Of a stretch of DNA of 64,000 nucleotides, positions 12,392-24,302 are shown in pieces. The notes below the pieces were generated by a model, which had not been told where the DNA came from, did not search any database, and saw only the letters and a program-made list of their open reading frames with translations. Origin of the DNA: Psoroptes ovis (taxonomy: Eukaryota; Arthropoda; Arachnida; Sarcoptiformes; Psoroptidae); NCBI GenBank assembly GCA_002943765.1, contig PQWQ01000004.1, positions 1,736,001-1,800,000 of the forward strand. Direction: 5' to 3'. The number at the start of each line of letters is the position of its first letter. Position 1 is the first letter of the stretch. Made by a program: the position numbers and the translations under genes.

Positions 12392-12931
12392 GTAAGTTTT
12401 GTTTACTTTTTGAATTAATTCCAAGACCACAATCCAGAGAAGTTAGTTGTAATTCATTTGTCATCTGACAAATTGTCAAATAAATTGTTTTTTTTTTTTT
12501 TTTTTGATTGTTTATAATGAATACGATTGTTGTAGGCGTGTATGAGATGCAGTAATCACTGAAATCTTTGTACAAATTTTCGAGTTTTCCATTTTTATGG
12601 TCGTTTTCCAGCTAAATGACTTAATATGTTTGAAAACATTCAAACGTTTATATTCAAAAGAGGTATAATTGAATGTTTATGCTCATATATGTCGAAGGTT
12701 TATGGATTGTTTTTGTTTATTTTTGTCGTCGTTTTGAGTCTAATCCTTGAATCAATTTTCATTTGTAAATATATTGATTGTGAATGCACAAATGCCCAAT
12801 ATATATATTCTGATAAATATTTTTTTGTGAAAATTTAATCTGTATATTCTTTGTCATTTAAACAATGTACCGTTATGAAATAATCAAGATTTGAGAACTG
12901 AAAATTGATAAAAAATAAACAAACGTTTCAA

Positions 12932-15900
12932 ATGGGTAATAAACAATCGAAATCCTTTGATGATCGTCACATGCCACCATCATCATTTAATAATAATGAT
13001 GATGCGGTCGAAGACAAATCAAAACTATACGATCAACCTAACAATGAAAACCATGATAAGCAAATGCCTAGGCGTTCTTCATTGACTGCAATATTATCAT
13101 CAAAGGTAATGATGGTGAAACAGCGTAAATCATTAATACTTCACCCACAGCAGCAATCACAGAATCGGCGAATATCTAAATGTTTTAATCATGATACCAA
13201 TGATGATAAACGATTAATTGATTTGAATCGAATCAATCTGGATTTAAATACCTCGGATGAACATTATCGTAATGTAAAATGCGATAGATCTGAATCCATG
13301 TATTTTGATGCAAGATCACGGCTAACATCACCTGATAATGCAGAAGAATCAATCAGGATGATTGCCTGGAAATTGGTCGCTCACATGCACGATAATCAAA
13401 GCAAAGAGAATCGATCAAAGGTGGTAAGAATGTTCGAATCGAAACACATGCATAATGAAGAGTTTGAATTTTGTTTTGATTGAACACAAAAATTTCCCTT
13501 GAATGTTTTATTGTTATGATTTGGTCATGTAATCTTATTGTCCTATAATTTGTTTTTTTATTGAAACAAGAACGAATATTTATTTTAATTTTGTTTGAAA
13601 TATGATTTAGATTTTAATTAATTTTTTTGATAAATTAATTCATTAATTCATTTCTCATTATCTTAATTTTTATAGGCTTCAAACAATGATATTACCAATG
13701 CAAACGATTCCGATCCAAAATTTGAATGTGATAAGCAGATTGTAAACGAAAAAACTCAAACTATGCCCCGTATAACGACGATTACACCACAACGAAAATC
13801 ATCATTATCCGGTGTTGAATCATCATCGATATTATCGAATCAATCACATCATCAACCAACGACATCGACGCCATCATTACATTCATTACATTCACCATTA
13901 ATTGTGCAATCATATCGTAAAGTTTACGTACCAGAATTACAGACACCAACATGGGATGATGATTTTATTGATAATAATAATAATGATGATACAAATCGGA
14001 CCGATAATAATGGTTTGTCATCGATATTTACACGTTCTGCATCTATAAATAGTGATAATACGAACAATAATAATCAAAATCAAAGCCTTGCCAATCAATC
14101 ATCATCCTCGACACATGATTTAATCGATCATTCCAAAGAATGTCCTGATGGCAATGTTCTGCGTAAAGTTGCATCCATAACAGCTGGTTCATTAGGAATT
14201 AGAGCATTAAGTTGTTATGATTGTGATGGTGATGATGCTGACTTAAGTACAAATAATGATAATAAATTAAGATATCAAAATCGTATCGATTTCAAATCAT
14301 TACTTGCTGGTAGTAAATTTGATTTGAAAAATGTTGAAAAATTTGAAGGTAATTTGAATTGAATAATTAATTTTGTTTAACGTTATCATATATTTTGTTT
14401 TCATCGTTAAATACAAGGTTCAATGTTATATAATTGGTATTCTAGTTCATTATGGCCTTATTTTCAATTACTAGTCGATGATATCGATAATAATATCAAT
14501 AATACTAATAACGATATTGATCATATTAAATATAGTAAACAAATGATTGAGCAACAATTTCGTGATTTACAACGGAATTTATCATTAGAAATATGTACAT
14601 TTTTATTAGAAAATAATGTTATTGATGAATTAAGTAACGATGAAGAAATGATGACTTCATCAAAATGTTCGGCGATTGATTTGAATGGTAATTCACCAGT
14701 GAAAAATGGAAATGTATTCAAGGTATGTAATGGGAATTTATTCAAAATGATTATTTTAATTGAATTACTCCTATCATTTTAGATGGATCATTATTATAAA
14801 TGGCGAAAAACTTTACCGAATCGTAATAATAATAACAACAACAATAATGGTCGTACATCAATCGATTCTTCACCTATAATCAATAAAATCAAATCATTAA
14901 CCACAGATTGTTCGATTCAATGTACAATTTTACAGCTTGCAACAAACAGCGTAATGACAATGACTGAAGATTTAATGAATGATGAACAGCAATCATGTGA
15001 TTCAAAAGTCAATAATGATGAAGAACCAAAATCGGCGCCACCACCGCCGCCACCACCACCACCGCCACCGTTAGGATTATTAGGACCCATCAAATCATCA
15101 GACCAAGCTATTGCACCAGCACCACCACCACCACCACCGCCACCACCACCTCCTCCTCCGCCGCCACCGCCACCTGGACCGATCGGAACAGGATTACCAC
15201 CGCCGCCACCTCCACCACCACCGCTAGGATTAGCAAATTCACATCATCAAGGGCCTCAAGCATTTCCAGCACCGCCAAATGGTGGCTGGAATGCCCTATA
15301 TCAAACATGTCGTAAACCAGTATTACATCCAACATTGCCAATGAAACCATTATTTTGGCAGCGTATTCAAATGCCAGTCAAACAACAAACAGTAATGATT
15401 AATGATAATGATCCAACCAAAACATCTGATGATCAAACATCATCACCAACACTTACACATTCCCCAGTCAAATGTTTTTGGGATAAAATTGAAGAAAAAG
15501 AAGATGTGATTTGTCAAGAATTTCTGGATGCATTTTCAAGAAAAAGCACTAAAAGTTTATTTAAGAAAAATTCATCCAAAAGCAAAGATGATTCAAACAC
15601 AAAATTCGATCAATCAATGTCGAAAGAAGAATCATCAAAACAATCGATGACACCAAGAAAAACAATGGAAACTGTGCAATTATTGGAACAAAAACGTGCA
15701 CATAATGTTGGCATATTGATGACTTCATTGAAACTAAACATATCAACAATTGAATCTGCGTTGCTTAATTTTGATATATCTGCAATTGGTTCGGATAAAT
15801 TACAGCAAATACATGAAGTGGCAGCTACACAAGAAGAAATACGATTAATTGAAAATTATTTATCACAAAATCCGAATGCTATTCTGCGTAAAGCTGAAAA

Positions 15901-17216
15901 ATTTCTATATGATTTATCTTGTATTCCCCAATTCAATGAACGTGTTACATGTATGATGCATGAAAATCGTTTCACCGATCTGTTGGATGGTATTGAAAAT
16001 ACATTATTAACATTTAAATCTACTTGTCATGCATTGACATCAAAAATTGAAATACAAAATATATTCGCAATCATTCTGACATTAGGTATGTAATGTTTTT
16101 CTTTATTTAAAACGATTTATTAATGATTTCTTTCTGCACAAATATTCGAATCATGTCTTTTATAGGAAACTATATGAATGGTGGTAATCGTGATCGTGGG
16201 CAAGCAGATGGTTTTGGTTTAGAAATATTAAATAAATTAAAAGATGTAAAAGGCAAAGATTCAGGTGTTAATCTGCTAGAATTTGTTGTAAAAATGTACA
16301 TAAAAAAATATCATCCAACATTGGATTCAATCGATAAAATTAGTTTTCCATTAGTTGAACCAAGTGATATTGAAAAATGTTCAATTGTTGTATTCTCAAC
16401 AATCGAAGAAGAGCTATGTGAGCTGTCAAAGATGATTAAAAAAACTGAAAATCTAGTCTCATCCGTTATGGAACGTGATGATTGTACATTGATCGGTAAT
16501 AGCAACAACAGCAGTACTAATCATAATAATAGCAATAATATCGATGCAAATACTAATAATGAATACACTGAAACAATTAATGATATAAACAATAAAGATA
16601 ATAGCATGTCGTTGGCAAATTCCAATGCCAACAACAGCAATGATTATATGGAACATGTAAAATTATTTAATGATAAAATAAATCGTGCAAAACAACGTAT
16701 GTTGGAACAAGAAGAAAATCTTAAAGAATGTCGTAAAATGTAAGCAAATCCTAAAAATTGATTTAATTCCCATAATAATGTTTTTCAATAATAACTTGAT
16801 TTAATCAAAAACTATTTTTCCAATTCGAACAGATTCCGTGAAACGATGAAATTTTTCATGTATAAAACCAAATCTAAAGATGAAAATGAATGGGCCAAAG
16901 AATTTTTTGGCCATTGGGTACAATTTACCAATGATTTTAAATTGATTTTCAATCGAGAATTGCATCGTTCATTGAAACAAAAGTGAGTGTTTGTTGTGAA
17001 TCCTGTTAAGGAATAATTAATCTCATGAATTTCTTTGATATTTTGATACATTATTGTCATTCATTTGATCACAGTATACTTAGTGCCCGTTCAATCGTTC
17101 GCAATATGATGAATAAAAATGAAATCAAACCACGAAAACGACGGCCAGGTGGACTGAAAGATTACATTCAATCGATACGAAATAAAAATCAACCACAACA
17201 GCAGCCGCAACAATAA
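12932..17216 (+). CDS. capu: Formin, FMN1/FMN2-cappuccino type (FH1-FH2 actin nucleator)
   Basis: Seven exons join in phase: 12932-13423, 13676-14348, 14418-14722, 14783-16085, 16166-16739, 16833-16982, 17075-17216; 1212 residues. The N-terminus MGNKQSK is a likely N-myristoylation site and resembles the MGN start of FMN2. After a low-complexity region come a Pro-rich FH1 domain (about 576-640, several runs of 7-18 prolines) and an FH2 domain (about 667-1190). FH2 landmarks are LPMKPLFWQRIQ, KRAHNVGILMTSLKL, NYMNGGNRDRGQADGFGLE and LNKLKDVKGKDSGVNLLEFV. The SCPMKPLYW-like entry and a basic tail after FH2 (KPRKRRPGG) fit the FMN/cappuccino group, whose tail binds Spire. An Asn-rich insertion of about 60 residues interrupts FH2 near the post region. 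Formins processively elongate unbranched actin filaments. Assignment to FMN type is from these motifs, not from an alignment. Confidence 0.88.
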
Positions 17217-18553
17217 TTTCAATCAATCGAGAAACGAACATTCCCAATATCCGAGTGATACGTTTCGTAATTTACAATAGATTCATGGTCATTTTAGAAT
17301 TCATTGCCTCGAGAATCATTTTTTGTGGGACCAATATCGCTACATTCAAATCCATTTGAACTTTGTTATTTTGTTATAATTATTTGAAATTAATTCATTA
17401 TTATTATTTTTTGAATTAAACTACAATTTCGAATTGAAAATTAAACATGATTTCTGTAGAAATATGATTTAAAAGATGAAAAAGTTCTCAACAATATTAT
17501 TCAATCATTTATAATTATCAATTTATTAATTTATTCATAATTTTTCTTTGTCTTTGACATGATAATATATTTCCAAAGTATTTAATGTTGACAATTGTAA
17601 TTTATTTTCATATGAAATTGATTGAAACTCATTATATAATTGGATTAATTGAAAGAATTTATGAATTTTCCATAATTAATAATCAAATCCTCATTCATTC
17701 CATTCAAAATTGACCAATTTTCTCGATTATTCGATAATTTGATTGTCAATTTTACCGCCATTACTTGTTGATATTCATATTTTCCACATTTATTTCTTAT
17801 ATGTGCACATGGAAAAACATACATCTATACGTGCATTTGAATTCATATGTGTGTTTGTATGTGCAGAAAACCAGATACAAAGGCGGAGTTTTTTTTGGAA
17901 GGAAAATTTTGGAATTTTTTTTTTTTTGCTACTTCTTCGTATGTGTTTTTCTGGTTAAAATATTCATTGATTATCAAAATTGATTTATTTTTGAAATGCT
18001 TGAAGCGTTTTTCTTTTTGGTGGTGCAAAATTTTCAAATTCAAAAGTTGACCATTGAAAATATGTTGCTATTGCTTGTGTGATAAAGCATAAATAAAAAT
18101 CCTCACGTTTATCATCATCATCATTGTTATTATTAATGACGAATTTGACAATTAAAATCAAATGCACACACAAACATTGAACATTACACTGTGACATTTG
18201 ACAGTGAAAATGAATTTATTTTCATCAACATCTTCAAATCATTTTTAAACTTAATTTTGTACGTATAAAAGTGACTGAATCTTTTGATTGTGTTTTTGAT
18301 TTTTAATAACATTTTTTAAATTAATTTTACATCTTGTTGTTTGTTTTGTTTTCCATAATTTTCAAGTATTTTAATTGAAAAATATTCATTTTTCCATTTG
18401 ATTGGTTATTAGTATTCAATTATCTTGGATTCTACCACCGGATTCGTTTGTTTTCAATTTTTCTGGTTGACAAGCAAGTATAATTCTGAAATAACAATTT
18501 TTTATAATTATTAATTTCTAATCTTTTTGATTTCAGAATAGTCTGTGATAATA
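17217..18553. other. Intergenic plus 5' UTR: formin to TIS11-type gene
   Basis: 1.3 kb of AT-rich DNA. Overlapping small frames at 17740-18050 are chance reading of a T/G-rich stretch. A pyrimidine tract and TTTCAG at about 18532-18538, 15 bases before the start codon of the next gene, indicate that its 5' UTR is spliced, with the upstream UTR exon probably ending near 18475. No coding signal seen. Confidence 0.5.
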
Positions 18554-19804
18554 ATGTTACAAGATTCCAGTATAACAACCACTGGCATTGATAATTCGAA
18601 TGATTCCAATTATTTATCTTCCAGCACTAATCATTCAATGCAATGTTTGCATTCATTATTTTCTTCTAATCAATCAAATACTACGAATAATTTCGTTGAA
18701 AATAATGAAATTTATAATATGAACATGAGCTTATTGAAATCAATGAATATACATTATAGTGATAATGATAATTTAAATGATTATTCATCAAATGGTAAAG
18801 AATCGATTTGTGATGATGATAATATTGATGTTGATATTGATTCCAATTATGATACCAATGATGGAAATAATGATGATGATGATGATGATAATTCAGATGA
18901 ACATTTTATGAAATTATTATCACAAATACAGCAAAAACAACAACAAGATCAATCAAACTTTCATGATGCACATGATTGTTCGGAATCTGTGATCGGTATG
19001 ACTAATTTTCAATTGTCGGGTGATGAAGATTATGACAATAATATTGATGAAGGTATTAATTCATGTTCACATCACAGTAATGCTGATAGTGATACATTCT
19101 CGTCATCTGTATATCAAGATGATTTGGATAAATTCAATGAAAATGATAGTGAATATAATGAATATAATTCATTTGATAATTTCAATGTTGAAACAAGCAG
19201 TAATAGTTCTATACGAATTCTATCAACAACAACTTATGATATAAATAATATTAATGAATTTCCAATGTTCGATCGAAATTATCAAGAAGCAAGATATAAA
19301 ACTGAATTGTGTCTGCATTTTCGTGAAAAAAATGATTGTCCGCATGGAAAACGTTGTCTGTTTGCTCATGGTTTGCAAGAATTACGACCATATCGTGGTC
19401 GACATCCAAAACACAAGACACAACCTTGTCGTGCATTTCATCAAACTGGTTATTGTAATTATGGTTATCGTTGTTCATATTTACATTCTGAATCACCACG
19501 TACAATTGATTATATCAATAAATTAAATAATCATGCACAATTAGTTAGACGTAATCGAATGCAACAGATGCGTTATAAGCGTCGGCAACAACAGCAATAT
19601 TATCGAATGAATTCAATGCGTCAACAGCAAATACTACACAATAATTTAGATCAATATTTTCAACAAGCACAATTGTTACAATCTGATCAGTATTCGAATT
19701 CTGACTATAGTAATTATAATGATCAACATGATATTTCATTTTATTCGGATTGGTCTGCCAGTACAGCATCAATGTCACATTCATCATCAACAGATTTACA
19801 ATGA
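18554..19804 (+). CDS. Tis11: CCCH zinc finger mRNA-decay factor, TIS11/tristetraprolin family
   Basis: 416 residues in one coding exon. Two tandem CCCH fingers near residues 247-318 both have exact C-x8-C-x5-C-x3-H spacing: YKTELC...C...C..AHG and KTQPC...C...C...H. The lead-in RYKTELC is the family signature; the second lead-in is KTQPC rather than the usual KTELC, and the linker between the fingers is one residue longer than in tristetraprolin. The rest is Asp/Asn/Ser-rich with a Gln-rich C-terminus. Family members bind UUAUUUAUU elements in 3' UTRs and recruit deadenylases. I do not see the conserved C-terminal NOT1-binding motif clearly. The start is the first ATG after a likely 3' splice site at 18538. 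Confidence 0.9.
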   Translation: MLQDSSITTTGIDNSNDSNYLSSSTNHSMQCLHSLFSSNQSNTTNNFVENNEIYNMNMSLLKSMNIHYSDNDNLNDYSSNGKESICDDDNIDVDIDSNYDTNDGNNDDDDDDNSDEHFMKLLSQIQQKQQQDQSNFHDAHDCSESVIGMTNFQLSGDEDYDNNIDEGINSCSHHSNADSDTFSSSVYQDDLDKFNENDSEYNEYNSFDNFNVETSSNSSIRILSTTTYDINNINEFPMFDRNYQEARYKTELCLHFREKNDCPHGKRCLFAHGLQELRPYRGRHPKHKTQPCRAFHQTGYCNYGYRCSYLHSESPRTIDYINKLNNHAQLVRRNRMQQMRYKRRQQQQYYRMNSMRQQQILHNNLDQYFQQAQLLQSDQYSNSDYSNYNDQHDISFYSDWSASTASMSHSSSTDLQ

Positions 19805-20441
19805 AATTGATTCAAATGTATGATTCTAGATTTAATTTTTAAAATTACTGACATAACATCAAAATGACATATGAACAATCTAACCAAGTGATATATAATT
19901 TATTGGTGAGTCGTGATATCATTCATATTCAAATGAATTCCTATTTAAATCTGGATTCATATAAATATATCAAAGATGTATTAATTAATGTTTATAAATT
20001 TAAAACAAATTTTTATTTGATCTCTGTGATACTATTTATTCATTCTGTATTCTTATATCTCATTTCAACCATTCAACCTTTTCATGACTGATATTAATTT
20101 ATAATAGGAATTTATTTATTTATTTAAATCTCAATATTGTTAATATTTTTACAATCGTTTATATCTACATGCAATATTCTCTATTTAAAATTTAAATTAT
20201 TTATTTTAAAATGGATTTAAAAATTGTTTTTTATAATAGAATTTAAATGAATAAAATGAAAATTTAAAATTCAAATTTTGTGATTTTCATTTTTTATAGT
20301 GCATAATTCTATTTCAACACCAAATGTTTTGCTATTTTAAGCATTTGTTTTTGATTTATTTTTGTTTGTTTGTTTATGTGTTTATTACCGATTCACACTA
20401 GTCATTTAGAAATTTGTGCATCAAACGACGATCGATCGAAG
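19805..20441. other. 3' UTR of the TIS11-type gene and intergenic spacer
   Basis: Very AT-rich. It contains the AU-rich element above and a 75-codon frame at 19864-20091 that has no recognisable feature. It ends in the 5' region of the CCDC28-type gene. Confidence 0.4.
20110..20124 (+). promoter_or_regulatory. AU-rich element in the TIS11-type 3' UTR
   Basis: Overlapping TTATTTATT nonamers about 310 bases after the stop of the CCCH gene. UUAUUUAUU is the known target of this protein family, and tristetraprolin autoregulates its own message in this way. Chance occurrence is easier in such AT-rich DNA, so this is only suggestive. Confidence 0.4.
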
Positions 20442-21760
20442 ATGGAAAAGGTAGTGAAGAATTCTACGAAACCGTTGCAAAAGCGTCCATCACAACACGG
20501 ATCACAACATTCGCAATCGAATAATAAGCAAGCACCTCAACCTCAGCAACAACAAATGAATGAAAATTCATCTACGAATCAAAATACACAAAATCAATCG
20601 CAACAACAACAGCAATCGACCGGTCGTCGTCATGGTCATAAAAATCATGATGGTCAACATCATACACATCGTCATCATCATAACCACAATCATAGCCATC
20701 ATCATCATTATCATCATCGAATGCAAATGATTCGACAATATCCATTATCGTATTATACATTGAATTCATTGTATTCGAAACCAAATTTTTTACGTGGTAA
20801 TTATTGAATGTTAATTTGTATTCTTACTTTGATTAATTAATTGATTATTACTCGATGATTTATGTAGAATTCGCTGATGTACGTGAAACTGAACAAGGCC
20901 TAAACAAACTATTGACAGATTTTCATGAAGGCCGTATCAATGCATTTGGCGAGAATATTACGTTGGAAAATATGATCAAAGTACGTGAACAACAAGAAAA
21001 TTTAGCTCGATTACATTTTGAAATGAATCAGCAACAATCTAAGTAAGTTTTCTCAAAATAAATTACTTTTCGTTTGATCAAATTATTTTCTTTCAAATTC
21101 TTCCAATTGCATCTATAATCGGTGATATTTCTGTTGATATTCTCAACGATTGGCCATGGATCCTTACTCAATCAAACTAAAACAATCAATCAGTCAGCCA
21201 TCATCACCTATTATACAATCCTATCATACACCCGGCTCAATAATGGATCAATCAAAGAAAGATCGTAATAAAGAAAGCAAGTATTATACATTTAATAGCC
21301 ATTCGTTCGATGAATTAATCAAAAATATCATAAATTATACCGAATTTCAGGTGATCGATACGATAATAATAAAATTAAGATTAATGATAGCAATAACAAT
21401 AACAGTGAGGATTCAAACAATTCAAAACAAGTGCAATCAAAACCCAAACAATCATCAACATCAGATTCTGATCATGGAAAATCTTCATCACCATCAACTT
21501 CACCATCATTATCACCAACATCAAATACATTAATGTTAATGTATAATCATGATAGTATGAATGTTGGTAGTAAACCATTTTCAAAAAGTAATATGATTAA
21601 ATTAATACAAAATGTATGTATCAATCATTGAATGTTTCATGAATATTATTCATCTGAATCTACCTTTTTCTTCAAAACAAATCCATCAATTTCCAAATCG
21701 GTCCGCAAATTAACATCCAAATCAATCCGATAGCTTCAAAACCTTTGCGAATCAATGTAA
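20442..21760 (+). CDS. CCDC28A/B homologue (coiled-coil domain-containing 28)
   Basis: Proposed exons 20442-20796, 20868-21042, 21194-21264, 21351-21613, 21734-21760 keep phase throughout and give 296 residues. The conserved core is in exon 2: NFLRG-EFADVRETEQGLNKLL, then DFHEGRINAFG and MIKVREQQENLARLHFEM, which lines up with the CCDC28 domain. Exon 1 is a Gln- and His-rich tail (HRHHHNHNHSHHHHYHHR). The last exon is only 27 bases and completes a Leu-repeat helix (MIKLIQNLQNLCESM), equivalent to the C-terminal helix of CCDC28. Exons 1-2 are secure; the 21264/21351 junction uses a weak GTAATA donor and is less certain. An upstream in-frame ATG at 20370 would add 24 residues. Vertebrate CCDC28B modulates BBS proteins, cilia and mTORC2; a role here is unproven. 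Confidence 0.8.
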
Positions 21761-22952
21761 GTCTCAAATCATCAATGAATATTCTTAGAATTAATTGAAA
21801 TATTTATGATTTATTCCATCATTCACTCACCAACAGTGAATTGTTACAGTCCAAAAATAAAAATTCAATTGATCAGTAATATCCAGTGATTTTGTCGTTT
21901 GATGATGATCATCAATCGATCAACAATTCCTCTGACCTTTTAACATGTTTTTTCGGGCAATATCATCATGTTTCATGTGAATCATTGAATCAAATCAAAT
22001 TAAATTCAAATTAATTTAACTCAAATTACGGGGCAATCCATAATTACATCTAATCAAAACTCAATTAATTGGGCAAAATTAATAGCGATATATTAAATTT
22101 CACCAATCCGAATTCATTCATTTTTTTCCTTGTTTCAAGAAACTTTCCTAGAAATAAATGATAATTTATAAAAATAAAAACGATTTGAGAAAAGTTTCTG
22201 GTAAAAATTTTACACCAAAAAAATTTGGCTCATTGCGCATTCCATGTTACGCACTTGTATACATAAATACAGCAAACATAAACATAGCCCATAGCATATT
22301 TACATTTTAGCGAACACCATTTTTATCTCGTATTTTTCACAGTGTATGGTATATACTTGTATGTATGTGTGGCACTAACTCATTCACTCACATACACTCA
22401 TACATACACACACACACACACACGCATATATACGAACATTTGTGATCCTATAAATCTAAGAAATGTTCTTTTTTTGGTGCTCGTTTGTTTGTTGTTAGCA
22501 TTGCACTCATTTTGTTGCATATCATCATTCAACACCAACACCGCCAGTTTACCACAGTTTCATCGAAAAATCTAAATTATTCTTGTGTTCAGCCATATTT
22601 TGATATTTGTGACCATTTTCTACGCATTTTGCCTCGATTGAACTCAAGATTTAGTGCTCAAAGGATTAAAAAATCTAAGATGGACTTGAATACAATTCGG
22701 ATTTGAAAGAAAATTTTATTATCATCAAATTTCGGTAAGTTTTTCGATTATTTTTTGAATATTTTGATGTGTTTTTGATTGAAATATTAGAATTGCTCGC
22801 ACGTGGGTTTCGGGTTATGGTTAGGGTATCAGTGTTTTGTTTAGTTTTTGTTTTCAAGAATTTCAGTGAATTTTCAAGGTATACACCTCATTGAAAATCT
22901 TGTTGATTTTCGACAAGATTTTCGAGAAATACAATCTGTATTTTCACAATTA
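21761..22952. other. Intergenic between convergent genes, with a CA microsatellite
   Basis: Spacer between the CCDC28-type gene (+) and the HSDL1-type gene (-). It contains a short (CA)n tract near 22406-22424 that accounts for repetitive small frames at 22342-22706. No gene seen. Confidence 0.5.
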
Positions 22953-24020
22953 TTATTGTGATTTAATGGTAGTTGTATTGATTTGTTTCAAAAAATACCA
23001 TGAAATGGTACGATATGCCCAATTCGGTATAAACATTTTTGTGAAAAAATGTGTTAAATCATGAAACCAATAGCCACATGTTAAACGATTATATCCGATT
23101 GTTGCTATTGCATTTTTAGTAAATGTTTCAGCATCAGGATACATTAGTGAGCGTCGTTGTAATAGATTAGAAAATCCAGTCATTTTTGTTCCAATATAAT
23201 TTGGTATCAATGTTTGTATTTCAATATTTGATGAACGATATTCAATATCCAAACTTTGTGAAAACCATTCAACGAATATCTTTAGTTGGAAAAGAAATAT
23301 CGATTAGAGAGTTGAAATATCATTCAATTGACTTATAATTAAATCAAATACCTTTGATGCTGAATATAAACCCATTAATGGTAATGGTTGATAGCCAGCA
23401 ATCGATGATACATTGACAATTAAGCCACGTTTACGTTTGACCATATTAGGCAACACTAAACGAGTCATCATAATTACGGCTAACATATTGACACGTACAT
23501 GTTCCCATAATTTTGTTTCTGGCTGATCCAGGAATTTATTCGGTGAATCATACATAACACCTGCATTGTTTATCAGAATACCAATTTCACGATTCATTGG
23601 GTCCATTTCTTGTAATATGCGCTGATACATTTGTTTATCATCTGAATTCAAATCAGCAGTGATCGTGATGATTTCTATATTCGGATTCAGCTCGCTCAAT
23701 TGTTGACGAACTGATTGTAATTTATTAGCATTACGACCAATCACAATAAGGTTCAAATCACATTTAGCAAATTGTTTTGCATATTCCAAACCAATACCAT
23801 CAGTAGCGCCAGTGATTACGGCCCATTTTCCATATTTTTCTGCAAAATTTTTACGAGACATAAATCTGGATGCGACATGAGTATAGATTCCAATCACTGA
23901 TGATGAGAATAGATTCCATATAAATTTTGTCGAAACAATCAAACCAATCAATGTGAATGTATCGATCATAAAACGAAATTTAGGATCAATTTCGCGTACA
24001 ATTTGAAATAGATAACCCAT
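22953..24020 (-). CDS. HSDL1-type short-chain dehydrogenase (hydroxysteroid dehydrogenase-like)
   Basis: Two minus-strand exons, 24020-23352 and 23279-22953, join at phase 0 and give 331 residues, almost the length of vertebrate HSDL1. A hydrophobic N-terminal segment (about 20-45) precedes the Rossmann fold. SDR landmarks: TGATDGIG (70-77), NNAG (151-154), Ser206, and the YSASK active site with Tyr219 and Lys223, Ser to Tyr spacing 13. The second exon continues as IFVEWFSQSLDIEY, matching the family without a gap. The C-terminal GYWFHDLTHFF resembles the HSDL1 tail. Vertebrate HSDL1 has Phe in place of the catalytic Tyr and is called inactive; this protein keeps Tyr. The frame stays open upstream to ATG 24176 and 24302, so a longer Ser-rich N-terminus is possible. 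The KAR/HSD17B12 group is the main alternative. Confidence 0.88.
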
Positions 24021-24302
24021 AGTTGAATAGTAAATATATAATCGACTATGTTTTCTCGGTACTGGAAATGGTAATGCAGATGTATCGGAATGATTATTAT
24101 TAGATTGTATTTTCGAGTATGATGATGATATATGAATAGTGTTACTGCAGCTGCTACTTGACAATTGTTGGTCCATTTGATGAGGATTCACTGTAATCAA
24201 TTGACCAATTTTTATAAAAATTTTCCAAGAAAATAGCAGTAAACAATTGAATTCTCTTTTCAAGTTGAACAACACAAAAATATTACAGACAATAACAATC
24301 AT

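Noticed and set aside
15108..15350. 80-codon minus-strand frame rich in Val/Ala opposite the formin FH1 region
   Set aside because: It is the complement of the CCA/CCG proline codons of FH1.
22342..22706. Overlapping small plus-strand ORFs with Thr-His repeats
   Set aside because: Produced by the CA microsatellite and T/G-rich flanks.
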